This document shows positions 46,112-55,165 of a stretch of DNA of 64,000 bases, one piece after another (position 1 is the stretch's first letter; each line of letters starts with the position of its first letter). A model generated the notes under the pieces. The model did no database searches. It was not told where the DNA came from and worked only from the letters and a program-made list of their open reading frames with translations. This stretch comes from Zunongwangia sp. HGR-M22 (GTDB taxonomy: Bacteria; Bacteroidota; Bacteroidia; Flavobacteriales; Flavobacteriaceae), in the NCBI RefSeq assembly GCF_027594425.1, contig NZ_CP115159.1, positions 674,001-738,000 of the forward strand, read 5' to 3'. A program made the translations under genes and the position numbers.

Positions 46112-46146
46112 AAAAAAAAAGAAACCTCTTGAAGATCAAGAGGTTT
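46112..46146 (-). terminator. Terminator of the small membrane protein gene (leftward)
   Basis: AAACCTCTTG / CAAGAGGTTT with a 5-base loop; the A run at 46112-46120 becomes a U run on the leftward transcript. Confidence 0.88.
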
Positions 46147-46170
46147 GTAGATTTTAGAAATGTAGTTGAA

Positions 46171-46326
46171 TTATAACCTACGTCCTGTGAGTAATTTATA
46201 CAATATCAAGATTACAGCAATAACAATAAGGATATGTATGATGCTTCCTAAATCTGGAAATGCAAAATAACCTACAAGCCATCCTATAACTAGTAACACA
46301 ATAATTAGCCAAATTAAATCTCTCAT
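46171..46326 (-). CDS. Small lmo0937-family membrane protein, 51 aa
   Basis: Short ORF found by reading the gap between larger genes: ATG at 46326, TAA at 46171. The protein starts MRDLIWLIIVLLVIGWLVGY, has two membrane helices separated by FAFPDLGSIIH, and ends YKLLTGRRL. This matches the widespread two-helix lmo0937 family, often stress-induced; function unknown. A well-formed terminator follows its stop, supporting a real gene. Confidence 0.85.
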   Translation of the reverse strand: MRDLIWLIIVLLVIGWLVGYFAFPDLGSIIHILIVIAVILILYKLLTGRRL

Positions 46327-46488
46327 TTCAGTTGGTTTTTTGGTGGCTTAGCAACCACGTTAGTTAATTGTTCGTTTAATTTTTTGGTTAGTTAGCAAGC
46401 ATTAAATGCTTTCTTAACAGTTAGTTGAAGCTAATTTAGATAAAAGCACAATCCACTAAAACTATTTAACTCGTAATTAACTCGTTTG

Positions 46489-48036
46489 TTAAAAATCTGA
46501 TGGGTTTTTAATAATTTGGGCTGCACGCTCTTTAATTTTAGTAATTTCTTGAGCATCTTTCTTTTCTAATAAACTCATCATCATATTCATTCGTTGGTTG
46601 TTTCTGAAGTATTCTTTCTTGTCATCTAGAAAATTCCAATACAAACTATTGAATGGGCAGGCATCTTCTTCTGTTTTTTTGCTTACTTTATAATGGCAAT
46701 TTTTACAATAATTACTCATTTTATTAATGTAGCTACCGCTAGAAACATAGGGTTTGGTGGCAACTATTCCACCATCGGCAAACTGACTCATTCCGCGGGT
46801 ATTGGTGATTTCTACCCATTCAATCGCATCGATATAAATCCCTAAATACCAAGCATCAACTTCATCAGGATGGCATTGCGTAAGCAACGCATAATTGCCG
46901 GTAATCATTAAGCGCTGGATGTGATGCGCATACGCATTATCTAAACTTTGGGTAATAGCGTGATGCAAGCAATTCATTTTAGTATTCCCATTCCAATAAA
47001 AAGGAGGCAACTCATTTTGGTTATCGAGTTTATTACTTCTGCGATATCCCGGCATTTTTAACCAATAAATACCACGCATATATTCTCGCCAACCTAAAAT
47101 TTGCCGCACAAAACCTTCAACCTGAGAAATATCAATTTCATCTGTATGATCATAATAATATCCAACAACCGAGTCAATAACCTCCTTTGGGCTTAGCATT
47201 TTCGTATTCATGCAGAAGGAAAGTCGGGAGTGAAAAAGATAAGCTTTATCGGTATGCAACGCATCCTGAAAATCCCCAAAATGAATTAAAAGATTTTTAC
47301 AGAAGTAGTTTAGAACAGAAAGACCATCTTCTCTAGACGTGGGCCAGTTGAAGCTTTTCTCGTCAATGTTGCCTATTGTTTTGATGCCGGCTTCTTCAAT
47401 TTCTTTTACTAAAGCTGAAACATCTTTTCTAAAACCACGCTCATGCGGAATCTCAGGTTTTCCTGTCCATTTTTTTCGGTTCGATTTGTCAAAGTTCCAT
47501 TTTCCACCTTCAGGATCGTTTTTGGTAGCCATCATAATATCGTATTTCTTTCGCATATCGCGGTAGAAATACTCCATAGTCATTTGCTTCTTGCCTGCAT
47601 AAAATTTTTCAAGATCATCACGTTTAGTCAAAAAATGCTCGGTGTCGTAGGCTTCCGTTTGGATCGAAAGCGAATCACAAATCTTTTTTAATTGTTCGTC
47701 TAAACGATATTCATCTGGTAATTGATACTCGAACTTTTCAATATCATTTTCAGCAATCAATTGTTTTATATTTTCGGCTAGATCTTGCTGATTATTTTCA
47801 TCTGAAATACGATAATAAATAACTTGATGATCACGCTCTTTTAAATGATCTGCAAAATTGCGCATCGCTAAAAAGAAACCTACTACTTTCTGGATATGAT
47901 GCACCGTATAATCGGTTTCCTGGCGCATTTCCATAAAAATATAGGTGATATTTTCCTGCTCTTCTTTAAACCAGCTGTGTTGATGATTTAACTGATCGCC
48001 TAAAATTAATCGTAGTCTTTTCAATGTTTCAACCAT
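46489..48036 (-). CDS. Bacterial Fe-S (6-4)-type photolyase/cryptochrome (CryPro/FeS-BCP family)
   Basis: 515 aa flavoprotein of the family that repairs (6-4) photoproducts with FAD, a ribolumazine-type antenna and a 4Fe-4S cluster. N-terminal LRLILGDQLNHQHSWF is typical. The four cluster cysteines appear in MNCLHHAITQSL, NYCKNCHYKV (two) and EEDACPFNSLYW. FAD-domain landmarks are GWREYMRGIYWLKMPGY and HHIQRLMITGNYALLTQCHPDEV. The ATG overlaps the end of cryptochrome DASH by 16 bases. Last gene of the photoreactivation operon. Confidence 0.92.
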   Translation of the reverse strand: MVETLKRLRLILGDQLNHQHSWFKEEQENITYIFMEMRQETDYTVHHIQKVVGFFLAMRNFADHLKERDHQVIYYRISDENNQQDLAENIKQLIAENDIEKFEYQLPDEYRLDEQLKKICDSLSIQTEAYDTEHFLTKRDDLEKFYAGKKQMTMEYFYRDMRKKYDIMMATKNDPEGGKWNFDKSNRKKWTGKPEIPHERGFRKDVSALVKEIEEAGIKTIGNIDEKSFNWPTSREDGLSVLNYFCKNLLIHFGDFQDALHTDKAYLFHSRLSFCMNTKMLSPKEVIDSVVGYYYDHTDEIDISQVEGFVRQILGWREYMRGIYWLKMPGYRRSNKLDNQNELPPFYWNGNTKMNCLHHAITQSLDNAYAHHIQRLMITGNYALLTQCHPDEVDAWYLGIYIDAIEWVEITNTRGMSQFADGGIVATKPYVSSGSYINKMSNYCKNCHYKVSKKTEEDACPFNSLYWNFLDDKKEYFRNNQRMNMMMSLLEKKDAQEITKIKERAAQIIKNPSDF

Positions 48037-49310
48037 GTATTTTGGTATTCATTATTTGGATCGTAACGATCTGCTTGAGATTTGATATTGAATTTTCTAT
48101 CACGCGGATCATTCCCGACACCGCTATTGTACATCCAATTTCCCCAATTGCTATGCACATCGTAATCGATCAAAACACTCTCAAAATATGCAGCACCGGC
48201 TCGCCAATCCTGTTCCAATTCTTTTGCCCAATAGCTATTTACATTTTGCCGACCACGATTACTCATAAATCCGGTTTTGGCAATTTCTTTCATATTCGCA
48301 TTCACAAAATCTTCTTTGGTTTCGCCATTAATCCAATTTTTTAAACTGGTTTTATCGAAATTCCAATCTAATTCTTTATTCAGAATTCCGCCGAGCTTAA
48401 AAATTGAATTGCCATGTTTTAAAGAAATGAATTTAAAAAAGTCTCGCCAGATAAGCTCGAAAATCAACCAATACGTATCTTCATTTTTGGTGATTTCCTT
48501 TTCAAATTTTTTAACTTCATGATAGATACTTACTGCAGAAATACTTCCGTGTGCTAACCAAGCAGAAAGTTTAGAACTATAGTCTTTACCCAGTAGTCCG
48601 TTTCGTTTTTGTTTATATTCTGAAAGCTTTTTGGTGTCCCAAAAGTACTCCTGAATTCTTTTCCAAGCTTCGTCTTCACCGCCTTTAAACGGAAAAGCCG
48701 TTCTGGAATCCTGCTGAAATTCTTCAAATCCTAATTGATCAAGACTCGGTATTTCTGAAGTATTTTTTAGTAAATTACTGTTTGGTTTTTGCTGCGGAAT
48801 TTCAATTTCTTTTCGGACTTCAACATGTTTCTCGCATTTTTTTCGAAATTCTGTATAGACTTTCGGAATTTCACTGAAGTCGTTATAAGGAATATCATCA
48901 GGATGAAATAAAAATTGCGTGTAAAAAGATCGAAATTCGGTATTTGGAAGTTTATTTTTTACCGCTTCAATAACTTTGCTTTCTTCTGAAGTCCATTCTT
49001 CCTGCAAATAAAGGGCTTCAATTTTATGATTTTCGGCAATTTCAGGAATAATTTCTTCCGGTTTTTTCTGAAAAATAAGAAGACTTATATTTAGATTCTC
49101 TAGATTTTGCTGAAGTTGAATAATACTTTCAATTAGAAATTTCGTTCTAAATTTTCCAGTTTTTGGGAAACCGTATCTAGTGATTTCAAACTTTCTGGGA
49201 TCAAAACAATAAATAGCAATTGCGCGATCGTGATTTTTGCAAGCTTCAGCTAATGCCTTATTGTCCTTAATTCTTAAATTATTTTCAAACCAGATTAGTC
49301 CTGCACTCAT
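48021..49310 (-). CDS. DASH family cryptochrome/photolyase
   Basis: 429 aa from ATG 49310 (MSAGLIWFENNLRIKDNKAL). The GTG at 49343 is inside the preceding DUF2256 ORF and is rejected. The N-terminal photolyase domain carries an antenna-binding fold; the FAD domain shows WLAHGSISAVSIYHEV, FELIWRDFFKF, GFMSNRGRQNVNSYWA and SNWGNWMYNSGVGNDPRDRKF, the DASH signature. DASH proteins repair CPD in single-stranded or loop DNA and may signal. One base after the DUF2256 stop and overlapping the Fe-S photolyase by 16 bases. Confidence 0.93.
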   Translation of the reverse strand: MSAGLIWFENNLRIKDNKALAEACKNHDRAIAIYCFDPRKFEITRYGFPKTGKFRTKFLIESIIQLQQNLENLNISLLIFQKKPEEIIPEIAENHKIEALYLQEEWTSEESKVIEAVKNKLPNTEFRSFYTQFLFHPDDIPYNDFSEIPKVYTEFRKKCEKHVEVRKEIEIPQQKPNSNLLKNTSEIPSLDQLGFEEFQQDSRTAFPFKGGEDEAWKRIQEYFWDTKKLSEYKQKRNGLLGKDYSSKLSAWLAHGSISAVSIYHEVKKFEKEITKNEDTYWLIFELIWRDFFKFISLKHGNSIFKLGGILNKELDWNFDKTSLKNWINGETKEDFVNANMKEIAKTGFMSNRGRQNVNSYWAKELEQDWRAGAAYFESVLIDYDVHSNWGNWMYNSGVGNDPRDRKFNIKSQADRYDPNNEYQNTWLKH

Positions 49311-49311
49311 G

Positions 49312-49455
49312 TTATTTTGTTTTGTTTCTGCGGCATTTTTCACTGCAATACTTAACTTCCTCCCAATTTTTAGCCCATTTTTTACGCCAACTGAATGGTT
49401 TATTGCAAACTGGGCAGATCTTTTGCGGAAGATTTTCCTTCTTTACATTTTTCAA
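49312..49455 (-). CDS. DUF2256 small zinc-finger protein, 47 aa
   Basis: Short ORF between the flavin reductase and cryptochrome genes. TTG start at 49455 overlaps the flavin reductase TGA (TTGA), stop TAA at 49314-49312. Product has [20 protein letters not shown] followed by [13 protein letters not shown]: two CxxC-like pairs (CPVC and CSEKC) for one zinc and the FSWRKKWxxxW core of DUF2256. This family is commonly found beside cryptochromes and photolyases. Role unproven. Confidence 0.88.
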   Translation of the reverse strand: MKNVKKENLPQKICPVCNKPFSWRKKWAKNWEEVKYCSEKCRRNKTK

Positions 49456-50108
49456 TCTCTAGGTTCATTGTTATCAAAAAAGCTTTTAATTTCCTGGCCT
49501 GGTCTTGCATAATGAAATCGATCTAAAAGCGCTGGCAGGGCATAACCATCTAAACCATTAATGGCAACCGTACCGGCATCTTCCAATCGTAACCAACCAT
49601 CTGGTGTTTGGATGCCTTCATCAAAATAAACATGTTTAATGGCGCCAATAACTAGTGCAGTTCCGTTTTCTTCAATTTGGTATTCGTTTACATATTCGCA
49701 ACCAATTTTTACCGCACATTGCTTTACATAAGGCGCAAAAAAGTCATCTAAATATTCTTCTTCCAAGCCGGTTTTATGAAATTCAGAAACTTCTTCATCG
49801 TATTTGGCAGCGGTTTGATGTGCCTTGGCAATCATGTCTTGATGAATGTGATTTACTGTAAAATACTTGTTATCCTTTATATTTTTATACGTATTGCGAG
49901 GAACAGTATCGGGGCGAGTAATAAAACCTAATAGGGCAGGATCGCTCCCAAGATGTGTAACCGAACTAAATACGGCTACATTCACACCTTTATCTTTAGA
50001 TTTTGTAGCGATTAGATTGGCACTTTTATAGCCCGTAATACTATTTATAAGGTTTAATCGAAAAATCTTTTCCATACTTTCGATTTCCTTTGCGCTTACA
50101 TGTTTCAT
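49452..50108 (-). CDS. Flavin reductase-like (DIM6/NTAB) flavoprotein
   Basis: 218 aa from ATG 50108; the longer TTG reading to 50144 runs into a terminator hairpin region and is rejected. FMN-binding split-barrel: [59 protein letters not shown] and a C-terminal [21 protein letters not shown]. Probably supplies or binds reduced flavin, which would suit the photolyases encoded next to it; the link is inference from operon structure. Enzyme substrate unknown. Confidence 0.85.
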   Translation of the reverse strand: MKHVSAKEIESMEKIFRLNLINSITGYKSANLIATKSKDKGVNVAVFSSVTHLGSDPALLGFITRPDTVPRNTYKNIKDNKYFTVNHIHQDMIAKAHQTAAKYDEEVSEFHKTGLEEEYLDDFFAPYVKQCAVKIGCEYVNEYQIEENGTALVIGAIKHVYFDEGIQTPDGWLRLEDAGTVAINGLDGYALPALLDRFHYARPGQEIKSFFDNNEPRD

Positions 50109-50142
50109 AAGAAAGCTATTTTGTAGAATGTGATTTTTAAAC

Positions 50143-50175
50143 AAAAAAAGAGGTCAGTTTCTCTAAACTGACCTC
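50143..50175 (-). terminator. Terminator of the 81-aa gene (leftward)
   Basis: GAGGTCAGTTT / AAACTGACCTC with loop CTCT; A run at 50143-50149 becomes the U run of the leftward transcript. It separates the 81-aa gene from the flavin reductase operon. Confidence 0.88.
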
Positions 50176-50220
50176 AAGTTACTAATCCAATTTTTTATTG
50201 GCTGTTAATGGATTTTTAAA

Positions 50221-50466
50221 TTAATCCTGTGTTTCTAGCTGATTGATTTTCATTTCAAAGTCTTCTATAGCTTCTGCAACGGCTTCAACATTGTCAGACG
50301 ATTTTTGATGCGCACTTTCCATTGCTTTCTCTAGCTCTTTATCTGGATGCTCAAAAAGATCTGTGATCACATGGTTAATTTTATCGATAATGCTTTCTTG
50401 GCTATTTTTTATGTCTTCGAGCTTATTTAAAGTCGAACGCATATTATCAATTTTTGCTTGATCCAT
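50221..50466 (-). CDS. Small acidic coiled-coil-like protein, 81 aa
   Basis: Not recognised. Wholly helical, charged protein without signal or membrane helix: MDQAKIDNMRSTLNKLEDIK, then VITDLFEHPDKELEKAMES, and a C-terminal AVAEAIEDFEMKINQLETQD with heptad-like spacing of hydrophobics. A clean terminator follows and 254 bases precede it before the divergent kmo, which argues for a real, separately expressed gene. Function unknown. Confidence 0.7.
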   Translation of the reverse strand: MDQAKIDNMRSTLNKLEDIKNSQESIIDKINHVITDLFEHPDKELEKAMESAHQKSSDNVEAVAEAIEDFEMKINQLETQD

Positions 50467-50657
50467 AATTTTTAATTTTAGATAGATTTTAAAATTATAA
50501 TTTATAATGTTCTGATATCTGTCTATTAACCAATTTTAGTATCGATTTAATGAAAGATTATGAGTTATTTCATTCAATGTAGTAGTGGAAAAGCAAACGC
50601 AAATCTGCTAAGTGTTACGTAAATGCAAAAGCAAAAGGCCTATTAATAAAATATCTG

Positions 50658-50665
50658 TATTTTTG
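50658..50665 (+). promoter_or_regulatory. -7 element of the kmo promoter
   Basis: TATTTTTG, perfect TAnnTTTG, 55 bases before the kmo ATG; no good TTG found at -33. Confidence 0.45.
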
Positions 50666-50720
50666 TAACCTAACCGCGTTTGTTTAGAAATAGAACAATT
50701 GCCGTACTTCAAAAAAATCC

Positions 50721-52076
50721 ATGCAACAATCCAAAAATATTGCAATTGTAGGCTCTGGTCTTGTAGGCTCATTACTTGCAATTTATCTAATTAAAGCAGG
50801 TCACCAGGTTACCGTTTTTGATCGTCGTCCAGATGTTCGTAAAGTAGAATTCTCAGGTAGATCCATAAATCTGGCTATGTCTAATCGCGGTTGGGATGCC
50901 TTGCGAAGGATTGGTTTGGAAGATGAGGTTCGTAAATTGGCCTTGCCTTTAGATAAAAGGGCGATGCACGTAAATGATAAGCCGCTATATTTCCAGAAAT
51001 ATGGCAAAGATGGTGAAGCTATTTATTCTATTTCCCGCGGAATTTTAAACCGGAAAATGATAGACCTGGCAGAAGAAGCCGGTACTGTTTTTAAGTTTAA
51101 AGAAAAAGTTTGGGATATCGATATGAAGCAAACCACACTTTATACCGGTGATGCTGAAACTGCGCCTTGGAAAAAATATGAATTTGATCTTATTTTTGGG
51201 GCAGATGGCGCTTTTTCTAGAGTTCGCCATAAAATGCAGCGCCAAAGCAGGTTTAATTATTCGCAACATTTTATAGATGTAGGTTATAAAGAACTTACCA
51301 TCCCTGCTAATATAGACGGTTCTCATAAACTTGATAATGCCTCATTCCATATTTGGCCCAGAGGGAAGTTTATGCTTATCGCCATGCCTAATTTAAATGG
51401 TAGTTTTACCTGTACACTTTTTATGCCTTTTGAAGGTGAAGTGTCTTTTGAGAGTATTGATACCGAAGCAAAGGCCGAGGCTTTTTTTGAACAATATTTT
51501 CCGGATATCAAAGAAGATATTTCTAACCTGAAAAAAGATTTTTTTACGCATCCAACTAGTACCATGGTTACGATAAAGTGTTTTCCATGGCGATATGGTG
51601 ATAAAGTTGCGCTAATAGGAGATTCAGCTCATGCTATTGTACCGTTTTACGGGCAGGGAATGAATGCCGGATTTGAAGATATTTCTGTGCTTTTTGATAA
51701 AATGGAAAAACATGGGGATGATTGGCGAAAAATATTTTCTGAATACGAAATTGCAAGAAAACCAAATGCTGATGCCATTGCCGAATTAAGTTACCGTAAT
51801 TTTATTGAAATGAGTAGCAAAACGGCCGATCCTAAATTTTTGCTTCAGAAAAAAATTGAAAAGAAATTTGCTGAAAATCACCCGGAATCCTGGGTTCCTT
51901 TGTATTCCAGAGTAACCTTTTCTAATCACTCTTATGCTGAAGCTTTAAAAACAGGAGATAAGCAGGAAGCAATAATGAAAGAGATAATGAATATTCCTGA
52001 TATTGAAGGAAAATGGGATACTTTTGAAGTAGAACATAAAATTTTGGAATTACTGGGCGAAGAGCTTCCGGTATAG
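50721..52076 (+). CDS. kmo: Kmo, kynurenine 3-monooxygenase
   Basis: FAD/NADPH hydroxylase turning kynurenine into 3-hydroxykynurenine. 451 aa. FAD loop IVGSGLVGSLLAIYLIKAGH (about 9-28), FDRRPDVR, LAMSNRGWDALRRIGL, FGADGAFSRVR, and GDSAHAIVPFYGQGMNAGFED. C-terminal helices of the family follow. With kynU at 42986 the window encodes two successive steps of tryptophan breakdown towards 3-hydroxyanthranilate. Convergent with the antiporter gene, 10 bases apart. Confidence 0.95.
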   Translation: MQQSKNIAIVGSGLVGSLLAIYLIKAGHQVTVFDRRPDVRKVEFSGRSINLAMSNRGWDALRRIGLEDEVRKLALPLDKRAMHVNDKPLYFQKYGKDGEAIYSISRGILNRKMIDLAEEAGTVFKFKEKVWDIDMKQTTLYTGDAETAPWKKYEFDLIFGADGAFSRVRHKMQRQSRFNYSQHFIDVGYKELTIPANIDGSHKLDNASFHIWPRGKFMLIAMPNLNGSFTCTLFMPFEGEVSFESIDTEAKAEAFFEQYFPDIKEDISNLKKDFFTHPTSTMVTIKCFPWRYGDKVALIGDSAHAIVPFYGQGMNAGFEDISVLFDKMEKHGDDWRKIFSEYEIARKPNADAIAELSYRNFIEMSSKTADPKFLLQKKIEKKFAENHPESWVPLYSRVTFSNHSYAEALKTGDKQEAIMKEIMNIPDIEGKWDTFEVEHKILELLGEELPV

Positions 52077-52086
52077 TATCTAAGAA

Positions 52087-53571
52087 CTATTCTATTTCTT
52101 CATGATCATTTTTTAGTTCTAAGGTATTGTAAACCTGAGTCATTGTACGATCGTCTTCACTAAGAACAATCAAAATATCATTGGCTTCAATTTCTGTTGT
52201 TCCTTTTGGGGTGATAAATTGTTCTTGTCTAGAAATCATAGCAATAATAGCTTTCTTAGGAAATCCAAGATCAACAATACGTTTGCCTACAGCATGGTTC
52301 TTTTCAGGAATAAGAATTTCTCTCAATACAGATTTAGCACCTTCAGATAAAAAACTTTCTACCTGGCTTTTAGGTTTTACTTTGTTGGGCAAAGCCACAT
52401 GTAGCCATTTGGCAACTACAGCGAGGCTTGTTCCTTGGATGATCACCGAACTAAGGGAAACGAAGAAAACAATATTAAAAATAAAATTAGCATTTTCTAC
52501 ACCGGCTAAAAGTGGATAAGTGGCGAAAACAATAGGAACAGCACCGCGTAGTCCTACCCAGCTTACATACCAACGCCGTCTCATTTTCATCTTAAAAAAA
52601 CTGAGACTAATAAATACTCCCAGCGGTCGTGCTATAAAAATTAAAAATAGTGAAATTATAATGCCAATACCTACTACAGGAACGATCTGGCTTGGATAAA
52701 CCAATAATCCTAAAGTCAGGAAAAGGACGATCTGCATTAGCCATGCAAGACCATCAAACATCTGCATAATTGTTTTCTTACGGATAAGGTTTTGGTTCCC
52801 CAGATAAACGCCACTTAAATATACCGCCAAGAAACCGTTACCACCCATAAAGTTGGTAACAGAAAAAACGATAAACATTAGCGCAATGGCTAAAACAGGG
52901 TATAATCCGTCAAAATCTAATTTTATCTTATTGATTACGATTTTACATAGTTTACCAAGTATAAAACCTAATAAACCACCAATTAAAATTTGTTGAATAA
53001 AAAGAGGAATTATAGTCCAAATACTTTCTTCAGGATTTAGTACCAGTCCCAAAAATGCTATGGTCAAAAAATAAGCCATAGGATCGTTACTACCACTTTC
53101 TAGCTCTAAAGTTGGTCTCAAGTGAGATTTTAAGGCAAGATTTTTTGATCGTAAAATAGAGAAAACTGCTGCAGCATCTGTAGAGGAAACAATAGCTCCT
53201 AGTAGCAGACCTTCGTAAATTGAAAAATCGGTTATCGCCCAAACAAAAGTACCAACGCCAAGAGCTGTAAATAATACACCAAAAGTAGATAATGATATAC
53301 CCTGCCAGACAACAGGTTTGATACTTTTCCAATTAGTGTCTAATCCTCCTGAAAATAAGATGAAATTTAAAGAAGCAATACCAATAAATTGAGCAATTTC
53401 GGGATCGTTAAAATAAATACCTCCCAAACCTTCACTTCCCGCTAAAATACCTACAGAAAGGAATAGAACCAATGTGGGAACACCAAATCGATAAGAAGTT
53501 TTACCAGCAAGTATACTAATAAAAAGTAGGAGGGAACCTACTAAAAGAATGTTCTCGATGGTAATGCTCAT
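52087..53571 (-). CDS. CPA1-type potassium/proton antiporter with C-terminal RCK_C domain
   Basis: 494 aa. About 12-13 membrane helices (1-about 400), with LFSGGLDTNWKSIKP, GAIVSSTDAAAVFSIL and LESGSNDPMAYFLTI, including the ND pair of the ion site. Cytoplasmic tail from about 410 has VGKRIVDLGFPKKAIIAMISR and IEANDILIVLSEDDRT, a TrkA-C (RCK_C) fold. This layout matches NhaP2/CvrA-like K+/H+ antiporters. Promoter on the minus strand at 53592-53625. Confidence 0.9.
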   Translation of the reverse strand: MSITIENILLVGSLLLFISILAGKTSYRFGVPTLVLFLSVGILAGSEGLGGIYFNDPEIAQFIGIASLNFILFSGGLDTNWKSIKPVVWQGISLSTFGVLFTALGVGTFVWAITDFSIYEGLLLGAIVSSTDAAAVFSILRSKNLALKSHLRPTLELESGSNDPMAYFLTIAFLGLVLNPEESIWTIIPLFIQQILIGGLLGFILGKLCKIVINKIKLDFDGLYPVLAIALMFIVFSVTNFMGGNGFLAVYLSGVYLGNQNLIRKKTIMQMFDGLAWLMQIVLFLTLGLLVYPSQIVPVVGIGIIISLFLIFIARPLGVFISLSFFKMKMRRRWYVSWVGLRGAVPIVFATYPLLAGVENANFIFNIVFFVSLSSVIIQGTSLAVVAKWLHVALPNKVKPKSQVESFLSEGAKSVLREILIPEKNHAVGKRIVDLGFPKKAIIAMISRQEQFITPKGTTEIEANDILIVLSEDDRTMTQVYNTLELKNDHEEIE

Positions 53572-53591
53572 GGAATAATATAATTTTTCAG

Positions 53592-53625
53592 CAAAAATAC
53601 ACTTTTACGTGATAGTCGGGATCAA
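53592..53625 (-). promoter_or_regulatory. Promoter of the antiporter gene (leftward)
   Basis: Minus strand TTG (53625-53623), 23 bases, TATTTTTG (53599-53592). Leader about 15 bases. Confidence 0.6.
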
Positions 53626-53691
53626 ATATTGATATGCTTGTAATGAAGATTTAATTTAAATAGTTGGTCATAGAACTATTATTAGAAAAAG

Positions 53692-53728
53692 AAAAAAGCT
53701 ACCTAAAATTAATAATTTCGGGTAGCTT
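53692..53728 (-). terminator. Terminator of msrA (leftward)
   Basis: AAGCTACC / GGTAGCTT outer stem and AAATT / AATTT inner stem; the A run at 53692-53697 becomes the U run. Confidence 0.75.
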
Positions 53729-53750
53729 GAATTTTAAATCTCTCTAAATT

Positions 53751-54413
53751 CTAATGCGCATCTTCTTTTAAAAGCTCGGGAAATTTTTGTTTGAATTTAT
53801 TGATTCTTGGTATAGAAACGTTGCGTATGTAAGGATTTTCTGGATGATTTTTTTCGTAGTCCTGATGGTAATCCTCTGCAACCCAAAATTTCTGAAAAGG
53901 TAAAATTTCAGCTGCAATCGGCTTATCATAATTCTTGGCAACTTCAGCTTTTACTTTTTCTATTGTTTTCTTTTGCTCTTCATTTTGGTAAAATATAATA
54001 GAGCGATATTGCGAACCGTGATCTGGTCCCTGTCCATTAACCTGTGTAGGATTTTGCGATCCAAAATATACGCGAACTAATGTCTCGAAACTCACAACTT
54101 CTGGATTATAAATAATCTCTACACTTTCCGCATGGCCCGTCCTACCGGTATTACTTTGCTCGTAGGTTGGATTTTTGGTATGTCCTCCTGAATAGCCAGA
54201 AATCGATTCTTTTACACCTTTTACACTTTCGTAAACGGCTTCTACGCACCAAAAACAACCACTGGCAAAATAGGCTTTCTCTAGTCCATTTTCTGAAGGA
54301 ACTTCAACGGGATCTGCATTCGCTATTTCCGGTTTGGTAACTGTTTTGTTTTGCGCATTATTTCCGCAGGCAAAAAGAACCAGACTTATAGTTGTTAAAA
54401 AAAATCGTTTCAT
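53751..54413 (-). CDS. msrA: MsrA, peptide methionine-S-sulfoxide reductase, lipoprotein form
   Basis: Repairs methionine S-sulfoxide. 220 aa. Signal peptide with lipobox Cys16 (LVLFACGNN), a 25-residue linker, then the catalytic motif ASGCFWCVEAVYE with nucleophile Cys53, SGYSGGHTKNPTYE, GHAESVEIIYNP and QYRSIIFYQNEEQ. The lipoprotein signal places it in the envelope. Resolving cysteines in the C-terminus are absent, so reduction must rely on another thiol (Cys56 is nearby). Eight bases after the lipoprotein gene at 54421. Confidence 0.93.
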   Translation of the reverse strand: MKRFFLTTISLVLFACGNNAQNKTVTKPEIANADPVEVPSENGLEKAYFASGCFWCVEAVYESVKGVKESISGYSGGHTKNPTYEQSNTGRTGHAESVEIIYNPEVVSFETLVRVYFGSQNPTQVNGQGPDHGSQYRSIIFYQNEEQKKTIEKVKAEVAKNYDKPIAAEILPFQKFWVAEDYHQDYEKNHPENPYIRNVSIPRINKFKQKFPELLKEDAH

Positions 54414-54420
54414 GTTTTAC

Positions 54421-54987
54421 TTAATTTTTTGTAAAATTACCTTCTAATGTTTTCTTTCCGAAGATGGCATAATCTTTAGCGATTTTTCCATCAATTTTAA
54501 AGCCTATCCAATCAAGTTCCAATCCATCTTTTTTAGGATTTAGTGTTGCTATAGGATCGTCTATAGAAAAATCTTCCCAAGGTAAATTTTTGTCTTTATT
54601 TTTAGAAGATGGGCTTACATAATAAGCGTGGTAAACATTATCCTCTTTTTCAAATCTTACATTAATATAAATTTGATTTGGCTGAAGGCAGAATTCAGAA
54701 TTTCCGGTAAGGCTTACTTCAATGCAATAACAGTTGCACGCTTCATCTAACTTATCTTCTTTAGTATATCTCCCTGAAATTTCTCCGGCAGCGCTATTAG
54801 TTTTAGAAGTGTCTATCGAATCTGAAAGATTATCAATATTATCATAGCGATTAATATCATTTTCTTCATCTACTTCTCGCTCGTTACTTTCAACCTTAAC
54901 GTCAGGATTTGTAGAGTTTTCTTTATTTTCATTTTTACAGGCAAAAGCCAGTAAAGCGAAAAAGATTATAAAAGATTTCTTTATCAT
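54421..54987 (-). CDS. Unknown lipoprotein with cysteine-containing domain, 188 aa
   Basis: Lipoprotein signal with Cys17 (FFALLAFACKNENKEN), then an Asp/Glu/Asn/Ser-rich linker to about 75. The remaining globular part begins GEISGRYTKEDKLDEACNCYCIEV with a Cys-x-Cys-x-Cys cluster and continues CLQPNQIYINVRFEKEDNVYHAYYVSP to DLDWIGFKIDGKIAKDYAIFG. Family not recognised. Eight bases upstream of msrA on the same strand; co-expression with an envelope thiol enzyme makes the cysteine cluster interesting. Confidence 0.75.
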   Translation of the reverse strand: MIKKSFIIFFALLAFACKNENKENSTNPDVKVESNEREVDEENDINRYDNIDNLSDSIDTSKTNSAAGEISGRYTKEDKLDEACNCYCIEVSLTGNSEFCLQPNQIYINVRFEKEDNVYHAYYVSPSSKNKDKNLPWEDFSIDDPIATLNPKKDGLELDWIGFKIDGKIAKDYAIFGKKTLEGNFTKN

Positions 54988-55093
54988 GAATTTTTGCGTT
55001 AGTTACCAAGTAAAGTTAAGTTTTTAAGCTTGCTTTATTGTGAAATACTTGTTAATCAATATTGTTGCTGTTTTCAATATTGAAATTTGGTCA

Positions 55094-55136
55094 TAAAAAA
55101 ACTGCTTAGAAATATTGAATATCTCTAAGCAGTTTT
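55094..55136 (-). terminator. Terminator of the coiled-coil gene (leftward)
   Basis: AAACTGCTTAGA / TCTAAGCAGTTT with inner AATATTGAATAT loop region; A run on the left is the leftward U run. Confidence 0.85.
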
Positions 55137-55165
55137 TGATATGATTGAATCAAATTTCTAAGCGA

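Noticed and set aside
49311-49343. GTG start extending cryptochrome DASH by 11 residues
   Set aside because: The extension lies inside the DUF2256 ORF; ATG 49310 gives the typical DASH N-terminus.
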